From assembly GCA_963921425.1 (NCBI GenBank), contig OY992834.1, positions 16,246,164 through 16,310,163 of the forward strand: 64,000 nucleotides of DNA. The letters run 5' to 3'. The notes beneath the pieces were generated by a model. The model had not been told where the DNA came from, ran no database searches, and was given only the letters and a program-made list of their open reading frames with translations. This DNA comes from Dryas octopetala (lineage: Eukaryota; Streptophyta; Magnoliopsida; Rosales; Rosaceae). Position numbers and translations under genes: made by a program. Positions 33,903-45,900 of the stretch are shown one piece after another; position 1 is the stretch's first letter; the number at the start of each line of letters is the position of its first letter.

Positions 33903-35281
33903 CTATTCATTGAACATTCGTGCTGCCAAATCATCTCTCCATGCGGTCCACTGATCAGATGGTTCAATTGTATTGAGATTTGAGCTTTCTAGTATGGTTG
34001 AACCTTCATCTCTCGTGTTTAGTTCGTGCTCCATTAGCTCTAGAGACATTTCTCTCCTAATAAGATTATGGAGCAGATAACATGCCAAAATTATTCTGCA
34101 ATGGGTCTTTATAAGATAGAAAGATGGACTCCTTAAGATAGCCCATCGCATCTTAAGGAGTCTAAAACACTCTATCACATTCCTTGCATATTCATGTTTC
34201 ATGTTGAAGTATTCCTTAGGATTTGTTGGTGCACGTTCATCTCTCCATTCTAATAGCTAGATGGTAACGTGTTCCTCTATATAGTGCGAGAAAACCCTCA
34301 CAATTTGTGTATCCACCATCCACGAGATAATAGTAACCTAAGAATTGAATGTGAAAATGCATTTGATCAATATTTATTAGTTTTTCTAATGATTTTCAAG
34401 ATATCACGCATCTAATACATGTCATATTAATTTTACCAGTGGGAACTCTTAATCCATTAGGCATAATTATTGCATCACGAATAACCCGAGAGTCGGAAGC
34501 AGAACCCTCCCATCCTAGTAAAACGAATATAAACTTTATATTTCGATCACATACACCTAAAACATTAGTTGCAATGTCACCCTTTCTTGTCTGATATTGT
34601 GGCTTGTCAATCTTAGGCACATGCACCTTAATGTATCTCCCATCTAATGCCCCTAAGCAATTCTATAAAAAAAAATCTATTGTCAACTATAACTCATTAC
34701 TAAAATAAGATAAAGAACACCCTTAACAGTACAAATTCATAACATATAAATATACCATACCTTAAACCATTTCCACCTATCATCAGTCTCATTGTCAAGC
34801 ACGGGTTCTGGTGATTTTAGTAGGAATTAATCCTTACAGTCAGCACACTCCATTTAGCACATAATTGAAGTACCTACTAATAGTCTCTCTTGAGCGATTG
34901 AACCTATCTTGTATTGTACTATTCTTTACATGGTGGGCAAGTATATGTAAGAAGATACACACTTGCTCCTCTACACTCACCAAACCATCATCCTTCAACC
35001 CCCCCATTAAGACGAAGCATCTCACATAGCATACCGAATGTCCTATCCATTCGGAGTTCATTCACACTCTTTATGTCACTAGAGTTTATGAAACTATCTA
35101 GGACACTCAAACGAGACTCACACCTAACAAATGTGCGATCCTTAAGCACTCTTTTTTGCCTAACCCTATGGCTCCAAACATATAGGTAAACAAACATCAA
35201 AGTGCCTAGCATTATGTTTCGTATATGCAGTTGCCATGCCAATAGAAATAGCACAATACGTCTTGTATCCATATCTAGCAA
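33903..35281 (-). pseudogene. PIF/Harbinger transposase (HARBI1-like, DDE_Tnp_4), disrupted
   Basis: Minus-strand pieces in order: VEEQVCIFLHILAHHVKNST...RSRETISRYFNYVL (N-terminal helix-turn-helix-like region), LGALDGRYIKVHVPKID with the first catalytic Asp, TRKGDIATNVLGVCD and GWEGSASDSRVIRDAI, YYLVDGGYTN with the second Asp, and RNVIECFRLLKMRWAILRS with the catalytic Glu. Two introns of 98 and 99 bp fit (34663-34760 and 34338-34436, GT-AG on the minus strand). Damage: an in-frame stop with frame change near 34827 and an apparent 4-bp insertion near 34255, just after RYHL. All three catalytic positions survive, but the frame does not, so no active enzyme is expected. Confidence 0.8.
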
Positions 35282-36014
35282 TCATACTAATCTCAAACAA
35301 ATAAGCCTATATACATGAAAACTTGCATAAAAAAAAATACAAACTTCAAGCAAATCAGGTTTATCTCAATAGAAAATCCAGAATCCTAGTAACTTACAAC
35401 AAAAAAATTCAAACAAACCCATAAATTAAAAACCTAAAACCAAACTAAGTAACAGATTGAGAGAGAGTGAGCGAGAGACAGAGACATAGATAGAGAGTGA
35501 GAGAGAGAGAAAGGGGAAAAACCTTCAGAAAAAGGAAAAACCTAAACATTTTCGTAGCTTACAACCAAAGCCCCGAATTTGAGAGTGAGAAGATGGATTA
35601 CATAGTAGCAATGGAAGAACAATTGGTATCAGAGAGAATTAAACAAGATTGAGAGAGAGTGAGCAAGAGACAGAGAAAGAGATAGAGAATGAGAGAGATA
35701 GGAGTGAGACCTGAAGATGACTTTTGGTAGGGATGACTTGCCGGAGATGACTTTTGCCGGCGATAAGTGGCCAGAGATGCCACCGTCGCTAGAAAATCGA
35801 ATCCGACGAGAGCAAGAAAGGTTCAACTGAGGTATTGCACGATTTGAATATTAATCCTTCAAATTTTAATTGGATAAGTTATCCTAAAGCATATAACTTA
35901 GGCTGAACTAGATAAGATTATGCATTTTTCAATCTAAAGTCATTTTTGTAGCCCAAACATGGTAAACAAATAACTTATCCTATTTCAAACTCATATTTTG
36001 TCCAACAAACGGGC

Positions 36015-36530
36015 CCTCAAAGTCTTTTAAATTCCACAAAAATTCATGTATAATAAACCCAATAAGAAATGGGCCAAGTGAGATTACAATGATTACTAAC
36101 GTTGGCCCATTTCTCATTGAATTTATTGTAAATGGCCGGAAGCTTCCGGACTCATACAGTCATACTAATTAAAATGGTCTGATTATGGTTGATTGATGTT
36201 GAATACGAATGAACGAAAACCTACGCATACCTTTCGACCAAACAAAAGAAAACCCACGCATACGGCATACCTAGCGGGTATGCAGCGTATGCTTAGTAAT
36301 AGTGGGTTGATGAATAAACATAGGTAATAATTGTATAATTAATGGATTGAGTGGAGAGAAAGAAAAGAAAAGAAAAGAAAAGAAAAGGATAAAAAGAACC
36401 TTGCCCAGGTGTCTATCCAAAGTTACAAGGGACATGACAAGTGGACTAAAGTCACTAAACAGGTGTGGCCGAACCAAAAAAAGGAAAATAAAGAAATAAA
36501 TAAAGACAGAAAATAGGGATCGAAAAAATA
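36015..36530. other. Upstream region of RCD1-like B
   Basis: Presumed promoter region. Contains an AAAAG pentanucleotide repeat (36361-36388) and purine-rich sequence. No TATA box was convincing. Confidence 0.3.
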
Positions 36531-39500
36531 TACTCTTTTAGGGTTTTCGTCTTCGGCCTCCAAACCCTCTATCTCGAAAATCTTGGTTAGCTAAATTTCT
36601 ATGAATTCGCAGGTTAATTCGTCGAATTTTATTCAATTTTTCTACATTTTAGTATTTTCTGATCCGGAATTTGATTTATGCTTTATATATATAGTTTTTT
36701 TTTTTTTTTTTTTTTTGGTTTCGAAGCAGAATTGGCATAGATCGGAGTTGATTCTGATATATATAGAAAGTTTGGCTCTTTTTGTTTTGTTTTCTGTTAA
36801 ATTACATACTTTTAGGAGTCATTTTTGTGGTCTTAGTAAAATTAGCATGAACTGGTTTTGAATTGGTAGACCAGAGGTGCTGGTTGGTTAATTGGGTTAT
36901 GATCTGTTTAGTTGCTGGGAAACTTAAGGAAAACGATTGAATTTACCTTTTAAAAGCCTAAAGTTCTTTGCCTATTTTGTTTCATGGAAGCTAAACATTT
37001 GAATAATTGAATTTATGGAGTTTAAAATTTACTGTCTGAATTTGTAATTTTGTTTTTAGTTTTAGTCATAGTTAAGTCTGGGAACTTAACCAGTCTTTCT
37101 AGAATAACAAGTTTCTGAATTATATTGTTATATGCTATGTGTTAGGAGCAGAGTGCGTTGGTCTTGTAAAGTAAATAAGCAGTTTGCTTCTCTTTAGTGA
37201 ACTGTATTCAATTCAATGGTCATAAACAAGAGGGACATGTACAGAGTGAACAATAACAGCAATTCTAGGTATGTACAGTTTTTTACACCTTATCTTTTCT
37301 TCATGATCTCTTGCTTTTTATGTGCACTCCTATATTTGCATGCATATATATATATATATATATGTATTTGTCATTACATGTTTGAAGTTGTTGTTGTGTT
37401 CTGTTTAGTGGTTGCGAGTAGTAGCTGTAGTCAAGGTATGTTTTTTGGGGGGCGGGGTGTTGGGTTGGTTTCAATAATGCGAGGCACTCTTTTATTGAAC
37501 ATAACCTACCATATGGTTGGACACATTGAACTGCTTGCAGCCAAGGTAACATGGTATCAAGGTGAAAGAGCAGTTCAGAATATGTAAATAGTCATGTGGT
37601 GGACAGTTCTAATGGGGATCCATTAAACAGCTGGAGGAGAAAAAAAGAATGTGTACCTTTTTCCTGTCACTGTTAATGATCTGACACATGGGCACAAGCA
37701 TATTATTTTCCATCACTATAATTTTTATTCAAATCCCATTATCATATTTGTTTTCGCTCTCACTGTTCTTGCTTGATTGATGTGCTAAGAAGGTAGCATG
37801 CTATATATCTCTACTTGTATTAATTAAGAAAAGAAACAAATTATATGGTGGCATCAGAAAGAAAAAAAGCATAAAGGTGACTTGTCTAAACAGAATGTGA
37901 TTGGACAAATATTTTCCTTTCTAAAGAAGGAACATAACTGGCTTTGTCAAGCATGAGCCTGTAACGTGTTCCGCCTGTGCCTTGCATGGACCCATTACTT
38001 GCTTGAGTCAGGCATGGGGTGCTGGGTTGGTGTATCTCATCCAATTTGGCATGATTTCCTGTGCCAAGAGCATGGCACAGTCTGTATCCATTTTAATCAG
38101 GCCCGTGCTGTTTTCCCCTACCCTAATTGAAGGTTGTTTGTGTCTTTTTCCCCTACCCTTGAAAGATAAGTTGAAGGATTCCATTTTTTTTTTTTTCTTC
38201 TGGGCAGGGGTTGTCCATGGGAGGTATGGCATCACCAGCATCACCATACATGCATTTCACCTAACGTTTTCTGATTAGAATAAGATTTTAATTTTAATTT
38301 TTGAAAGAATTAGAATCAGATTTTTATTCAATATAATTAAGTAATACATTTATTTTCTATTTTTTAAGAGTTCAAACCTGTCAAGATCTTACAAGATTAT
38401 ATGAAATTAATTTCAGTTCATGTATGATGTGAATTCATAAAGTACATAATTTCTTCTCATAAAAAAAGTATATAGTAGCTAGTATTTGTAGAAGTTATTG
38501 CACATGATGCTTTGTTAAATTCTTCTTTTTGTAAATAGATATATGTTATGGAATAATTTTAATTATTTATTTATTTATTTTGGACATGGTCGGTCCTTAG
38601 ATTTTGGGGGCCCGAGGCGAACCGTAAAAATGGGGTCATCGACCCTCCATGTACATTCACATGCCTTTTTTTCATCAAGTACTCACAAAAATAATTACAA
38701 TAACATAAATCAGTGATGGAATAGTGAGAACAGTGAGAGCGGGGTGGGAGTACTTAATCTCAGTGCGGTCCAGGATTGTAACATAAAAAAAATAACAAAC
38801 AAAATATAACACAAACAAAAACTTTATAGTTGCATCAAAGTGTCACTTAAAACATTACTCGTCTCGCTTTTAGCTGCAAAAGTACTGGAATTTTGGATAA
38901 ATTAAAATTTTATTTTATAGTTTATCAAACAATTATGCAAGTCAGGGCAAAGATGAGCAAAAAGACTGCCTCTAGAATAAGTTAGATTAAATTATAAAAT
39001 TTACAATAAGAAAAGAAAAACATAATTTTTTAATGGTGAAATAATATATGTTCATGAGTTATATTATTACTTTTATTTATAAGAAATTTGATTTGAAGGT
39101 GTAGCAACCATGTAATGATGTAAATTATAATTGTAACATGAGAATCAGGTATAATGGGTCTGCTATTATAGTATTATTGAATTTCACTAATTGCCTCTGT
39201 TTAAATTTTTATTCCTTTATGCTAAAGTTATCTCCATAAATCTCATTGGTCACTGTGTGGCCTTAAGCCAACGTGCTCTTATATACTATTTATTTTATTC
39301 TCTTTGTAATCGCTATTAATTGTCTTCAAATTTTTGGTGAGAGTTTGGAGGGAAAGAAATTGTACCCTTTTTAATATGTAATTATTTTCACCTTGTTAAT
39401 TCTAAAGGGATATAATTTAAGATAAGCAATATTAAATTATGAAGTGTGTCAATGCATTAATTGCTTCTCCTAGTTTGTATATCCTTTAAGGACAAAACCT

Positions 39501-39962
39501 TAAAAATCTGTTAAATGTTTCTTCTTCCCATCACAGATGAAACACGACATCCAGAATGCAGCTGATTTTGTAACCACTGCACCATGATGCATTTTTTACC
39601 CTTATTTTGTAAACATTATTCATTACAGGAACGTTAGTCTACTCAATTATGTGCAGTAAACTGTTGACACACTCAAGTTCTATTCAAGTTGATTAATGTT
39701 TTGAATGAATTGGTTGCATAATCTTGTATGATATTATTTGTGGTCATTTAACCTTTCTAATCTATTCTGTCTGATTTTTATATGTAAACGTGATTATATT
39801 TGTGTTCTCATGTATACTGACTATTTTCTCCTACCCAGGATTTGCCTAATATCTTCAATGGTTCAGCTTCTTTAAGACTGGTTGAGGATAGAGTTTGTTT
39901 TAATTTTACATTCGAACTTTTGGATTTCAACTTGCTGATAGATATTGGTCTAGTAGAAAGAA
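36531..39962 (+). promoter_or_regulatory. 5' leader of RCD1-like B with a long leader intron
   Basis: A likely first leader exon (about 36531-36612, ending TTCGCAG before GTTAATTCG) and a second (39839-39962, after acceptor TCTCCTACCCAG) flank an intron of about 3.2 kb. Within the second leader exon an upstream ATG at 39858 opens a five-codon frame (MVQLL) ending at 39875. The intron has an AT microsatellite (37345-37363) and a transposon relic near 38583. An alternative leader exon ending near 37268 is possible. Confidence 0.4.
38583..38700 (+). mobile_element. Relic of the 'GGTCGGTCC' DNA transposon family
   Basis: CATGGTCGGTCCTTAGATTT, then TGGGGGCCCGAGGCGAACC and GGGGTCATCGACCCTCCATG. 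The last phrase recurs almost unchanged at 54862 (GGGGTCCTCGACCCTCTATG). It lies inside the leader intron of RCD1-like B; right limit not found. Confidence 0.4.
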
Positions 39963-42900
39963 ATGGAAACAAAGATCGCAAAGGCATTGGGTAGTGATCG
40001 AAGAGTTATGTTCGGCTTAAAGAGAAAGCGGGCAACTCGGTATGCTGCATATTGTCCTGGAGCTACCCACAGAGTGTTACGCCAGAGGCCGACCTTGATT
40101 AAGCTTGGCAAGCGAAGGAAATTATATGGATGCAAAAACAAGCAAATGAGTGGTGGATCTCATTTTAGACGGTCCTTACTTGCTTCTTATTCAAATTTTA
40201 TAAGAAGTGGTGTGCCACAGCGTCTGATGTTATATCAGAATGGCGAGTGGACTGATTTTCCTCGGGATATTGTTGACTTGGTCAGGAAAGATCTTCAAGT
40301 AAAGAAGGCATCTGTGAACATCGAGTCCAATGGTGAACAGTATTTGCTAGATTTTTTGCATATGTTCCGATTAGACTTGAAAACAGGTCTACAGCAACCT
40401 ATTGCTTGGATTGATGAGGCTGGTGGTTGCTTCTTTCCAGAAATTTACATCGATGATGATGATGAACCAGAGGGGAACTACATACATGATGGTTGCGAAG
40501 ATCAGGAACCCTTGTTTGAAGAGCGTTGTGGGTCTCATGAGATTAAACTGCAATTGGAAATTGAAATAAATGGAATGGATCAACCTGAGTTGAAGGAATG
40601 TAGTGGGGAGTCAAATGGCTTAACAAAGAAGATTGAGAATAGTTGCAATAGGAAACATGGTCTAAGAGTTGATGAAGGTGCTGGGGATAATCAAGAGATG
40701 AAAAAGAATTTAACTACAGCAACTGACACAGTAAATGGAAAGCTGGATTGTGATACTGTGCGCAAGATATTTCTTGATGGAATGAGCACCTCTGATGGTG
40801 CAGAGATACTTGATATCTACCAATGCTCGAGTACATTTATACAAGCTCAGTTGGAACTTTTTCAGAAGCAGGTAGAAATTACTAAAGAATTTCGCGGGGA
40901 TGCCAATGTACGATATGCTTGGCTCGCTTGTTCAAAAGAAGAACTTTCGACTATAATGATGTATGGGCTTGGTCATTGTGGACCATCAACAATTAAGTCC
41001 AAATATGGCACTGGTGTTCATCTCACCGCAGCTAGCTTCTCTAATACATGGTTAGTGGGTTTATTATTATTATTTTTGTGTCAATGATGTTCAAACTGTT
41101 GAAGTGGAATCTTTCGTTTACTATGAATGATGAAATTTTTGAAAATAGCTAACTCTTCCATGGGTGGGGCTAACTACTTCCGTCATAGATAAAATGGTTT
41201 GTCACATGAGAAGGCAAAGGGAGTAGAAACAAATGATTTTGTATGTGCCCTTGAGCTGCCTGGCGAAGGCTTCTTGTGTTTAATATGATAATGACTGTTG
41301 AATAACATTTTCTGCACTGTAGTGGATGGTATTGAGGTCTGGACATGGTTACTGTGAAGTAATATAGATGGTATATCTTTGTGTTACACTGTTATTGCCT
41401 TTGTTCTTCAGCTAATGCTTCAGTAGATGTAGAAACTACATGTGGGATGTCCCTCTGCGGCTTGCAGCTTTTTTGTAGTATTAGTCTGGCAAGGGGCTAT
41501 TTTGAATGACACTGCTAAAATGATCGTCTACCATTAGTCTGGGTGCACTACCTCCATTTTTATAAAATGTATCGACTGCAAGCTCATTCTTTTTTTTGTT
41601 ATTGTATTGTTATGATTATATGCTGATGCTTGCTTCCTCTGCCATACATGAAAAGTTCTTGGTATTGCTTGCTAACATTATCTCTTTTCTGATAATTTGA
41701 CTTATTTTCTTTATGGTTAGTTTTACATTTGGTTACTTTTACGAACATGTTATTAGAGAAGGAATGACTTTTCATTTGTTCACAGTGCAAATTATTGTGA
41801 TGTTGACGAAAACGGGGTACGACACATGTTATTCTGTCGTGTCATAATGGGAAATATGGAGATACTTCATCCTGGAAGTAGACAATTCCATCCCGGTAGC
41901 AAAGACTTTGATAGTGGAGTGGATGATCTTCAGGATCCAAAACATTATATTGTCTGGAATATGAACATGAATACACACATATATCCAGAATTTTTTGTTG
42001 GTTTCAAGGTCTCATCCAATACTGAAGGTGATATACAACTCCTTATAGCTTCCTGTTTGTTTCTTGTTTTTTTTTTGTTTTTTTTTTTTCTGCTAACATT
42101 TCATAGGAACCTGTTTGCCCATACTTTTTATTTGCTGTTAAATCTACGGAACAGAAACAAACAATATCATCCACCCAATTTATGTTTCAATTTGGATGGA
42201 GAATGTTTAGAAGTTAGTTTAAGAAAACAGGGTTTCATCCATTGATCATAGACATGACCAAATCCAAGAGATGAATGATGAATCACCTCTCCAAATACAG
42301 ATTTAATGTGATAGCCGGCTGTATCTTCTGCAAATGCTGTACGAATACCATGATTTCAATTTTCGGAACTTTTTTTAGTACTTGAGAACTGGTACTTGAT
42401 GTTGTTTTTACAGGGCATTCGGTTGGAAGTGAGAATAAGCTGGGTGTTTCAGGGGTTACAACTCCCTGCCAAGGACCTCAGGGCTGGTTGCAATTAAACT
42501 CATCTGCAGTAGATACAGTATGTGCCAACAATTCATATTTATCTTTTTCTATTTTCTTGGCTTTGTAACATTGGGATGCTTGTATTTTTACCCTATCACT
42601 TATATGCAGCAACCATTGATGTGCTGTTTATTGTTTTCAAATTTTTTATTTACTATTTTGCATAGTAGAATGCTTGAAGTGTAATACTCATGTTCATCCA
42701 ATCCAAGCAGTGGCCACCGGGCCATCTGAAAGTCTAATCAACTGGGTTTGGGATGTGGGTTTCATTCCATGGGCCTGCTTAGGCCTTATTTTCTTGCTGT
42801 TAGATTAATCAAACTGCAATTGCTAAGGAGTTTGTTAGGCTTTCTAGGCATTGTACTGAGATTAAAATTCCAGTTTAGTGTATAATCTGGCTTAAATTCT

Positions 42901-45900
42901 TGCCATAGATTATTTGTTTGGTTTGAAGGCATTTGGTTGCTTGTATAGAAACATCTACACTGTGTGATATATATTACATGTAGGAATTTTACTTTGGTTA
43001 TGAAATGCACTCAGCCTAGATTTAGTGTGCGTGTTGGTTGACATGCTGGCTCCGTAAAATTATTAAAGAAGGTTTGTGCATTATGGGCCAATAGACATCG
43101 GGTCTCTTCATTATAGCATGGCATATTCATGCTGATGTAATTGTTGTTTTTAGTTACTTGGGGAGCATGATTGGTCTTTCAAACACTTGTGGAACTTGTA
43201 TTACTTTGATAGAAAGCTTTGGACTATCTGGAGCCTCATGTTGGTGCTCACCTGTGTACGAAGAATTATTTATATACATCTGGACCATGTTTTATTTATC
43301 ACTGTACACTGAGGCTGCAAACATCAGTCGTATCGCTGATATTTTGGTGGAAATGTCGGAATTTCCAACTACTGACATCGAAATGGGGAGCGAAGGAATA
43401 TCTTCAAGATTTACCAATATTTCACCAATATTGGTGAAATATTGGTATAATATTGATATCCTACAGATATTGGCACTGAACAAAGGGAAAACATCCATTA
43501 TTTGAAGAAAATACCAGGATCGAAGCTCTCCCAAACGAACCCCGATCTGAGAGTGCAACCCAAACTGATATTTGATTATGAAAACAAAAGAAAGATGAAA
43601 ACTTAGCTGAAATCCAATCATCGGTGCTGGTTGGATAGTTGCTGACGAGTGACGACAGATAGAACACTGTGGGTGTGAGATTAGAAGAGTTCGGGAGGAA
43701 GAAAGGAAACATAAGGACAGTCGATATTGCTGTGGAATTTGGAACGTAAACCCGATCATTGGTGCTGGTTGGATAGTTGCTGACGACAGATAGAACACTG
43801 TGGGGGTGAGAATAGAAGAGTTCGGGAGGAAGAAAGGAAACATAAGGACAGTCGATATTGCTGTTTGGAATTTGGAATGTTCTCTTTAATTCATTTAATG
43901 TCAGGCAGCTGTAAATAACAAGAAAGTTCTCTTCTTTTTAAAATTATTAAAAATACTTGAATAATTTCAACTTTCATATAATGATAACCGAATATTCCAA
44001 CAAAAGAAAATTGATAGCTGAATATAATTTAGTATGGACATAAATGTAACATTTAGAAGATGTCATAGTGCGTAATAACCTACCAAAACTCAAATTTTAG
44101 TATTGGTAAAAGAGTAATAAAAGAAAAAGCAATAGAAATAGTATAGCAAGATAACCCCCCATAAATATATAACAAATATTAATTGACCTAGTGTGTATAA
44201 ATTTATAATTAATATATAATAATGAAAGTGATCCAGATAGGGATCTAAAACGAACCCTAATTAAGTTAGTTATTTACTAACCGAACAAAATAATGAAACC
44301 AAGATAATTGTCAGAGTATCAATGAAGTCATGCATACATTATCTTTTATAGTTCAGATTTTATTTCATACTTGTCATTGACGCCACATATCATAAAACTT
44401 ATTATAGACGTAATAGTTTATGGAATTATTTGTTTAATACATGCATTGATGATTGGCTCAACATTTTCTATTAAAATTTTCATGTCGTGAAGTAAATATC
44501 CATCGTTTCAGTTGACAGTCGCCAATATTGATATTGACATCAATAAATATATCCGTAAATTTGAGTACTGATATTTAAGGAATTTGTGATATTTCATCCT
44601 TGCCCTGGTTACATTCATGTTATGAGTGCCACACATTTTGTTTTCTTCAAATTCGAAGTTCGCATGTTGTTGTCAATAATGCAAGTGCTTTGGGCCACTT
44701 CTTTGTTTTTCGTAGCATTTATGCTACAATGAACTACATTTTCTTTTTTTACAGTTACATTTTTACTTTAACAATAATCTTGTATTGCCATATCGGTTCT
44801 GTCTTTTTTTTCTCCCTTATTGGGTGTCGAGGCTTAATCCACCACGGTGCTTAACAAATAGTATTTGTTTCGGCTGACGGTCACCGATAATGATATGGAT
44901 ATCTAAATATCCATAAATTTGAGTACGAATTTTGAAGGAATTTCCAATATTTTCATCTTTGTCCTGGTTACATTCATGTGATGGGTGCCACACATGTTGT
45001 CTGCAAGTTCGAAGTTTGCATTGTGCTGTCAACAATGCAAGTGCTTGGCGCCACTTGTTTGTTATTTGTCGCATTCTTGCTAGAATGAAATACGTTTTTT
45101 TTTTGTTGTTACAACTAAATTTTTTACTTTAACAATAATGTTGTATTTTCATTCAAGTTTTATTGTTTTTTTTTCTTGTTTTCCTTTGTTGGACGTTATG
45201 GCTTAGTCCACCATGGTACTCAACAATTAATATTTGTCTTCTTTCTCATAGGGGAATGACATTCAGCCAACTTCGGATTCTGGGAGATCTCATGGAAGCA
45301 ATAGTCAACTGATTTCAGAGTCTGGGAGACTTCAGGGGAAAACCGCTAATATTGGTTCTAGCACTCAAAGAACCCCTAAATCGGCTTGGATGCCTTTCCC
45401 AATGTTATTTGCTGCTATTGCAAACAAAGTTCCTTCCAAGGATATGGAACAAGTTAATAGTCATTATCACTTATTCAGGGTATGATTAATACTTGTTATT
45501 TTTGTCTTCCTTTTTTTAAAATTTTTTTTTCTTTAAAATATTTCTTGACACTTTTGTGTGCTTGATTGTGACGATATCTTTTCAGGCAAAGAAGATAATC
45601 CGTGAAGAATTTGTGAAAAATTTGAGGTCAATTGTTGGAGATGATTTATTGAGGTCTACGATAACGGAACTTCAATGCAAGGTACAATTCTATTTCTGCA
45701 GTTTAAACAGTTAGAATGGAATTTGGTCTCACAGACCACTTTAAGAATGTAAGTTGGTCTCATATTTACACTCTCATGCACATCAACGTGGATCGTTAGT
45801 TTACATGGTAAAGAAGATGGGTCCGGAGTTTTCTGGTTACCCTGGAAAATGCTTTTGTAGGTCTTGGCTCATTGAGTAGTCATGGACTTTTGAATGTGAT

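Larger units (their letters stand above)
33240..36014 (-). mobile_element. PIF/Harbinger element, inactive
   Basis: Holds the transposase and Myb-like pseudogenes. The right border is taken as 36014, where reading in reverse gives GGGCCCGTTTGTTGGACAAA, a typical Harbinger terminus. Subterminal words AACTTATCC and GGATAAGTTA recur at 35875-35985. Two purine-rich 'gagagagtgag' blocks (35457-35512 and 35650-35700) are near-copies of each other. The left terminus was not found, so the true element extends further left than 33240. Confidence 0.55.
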
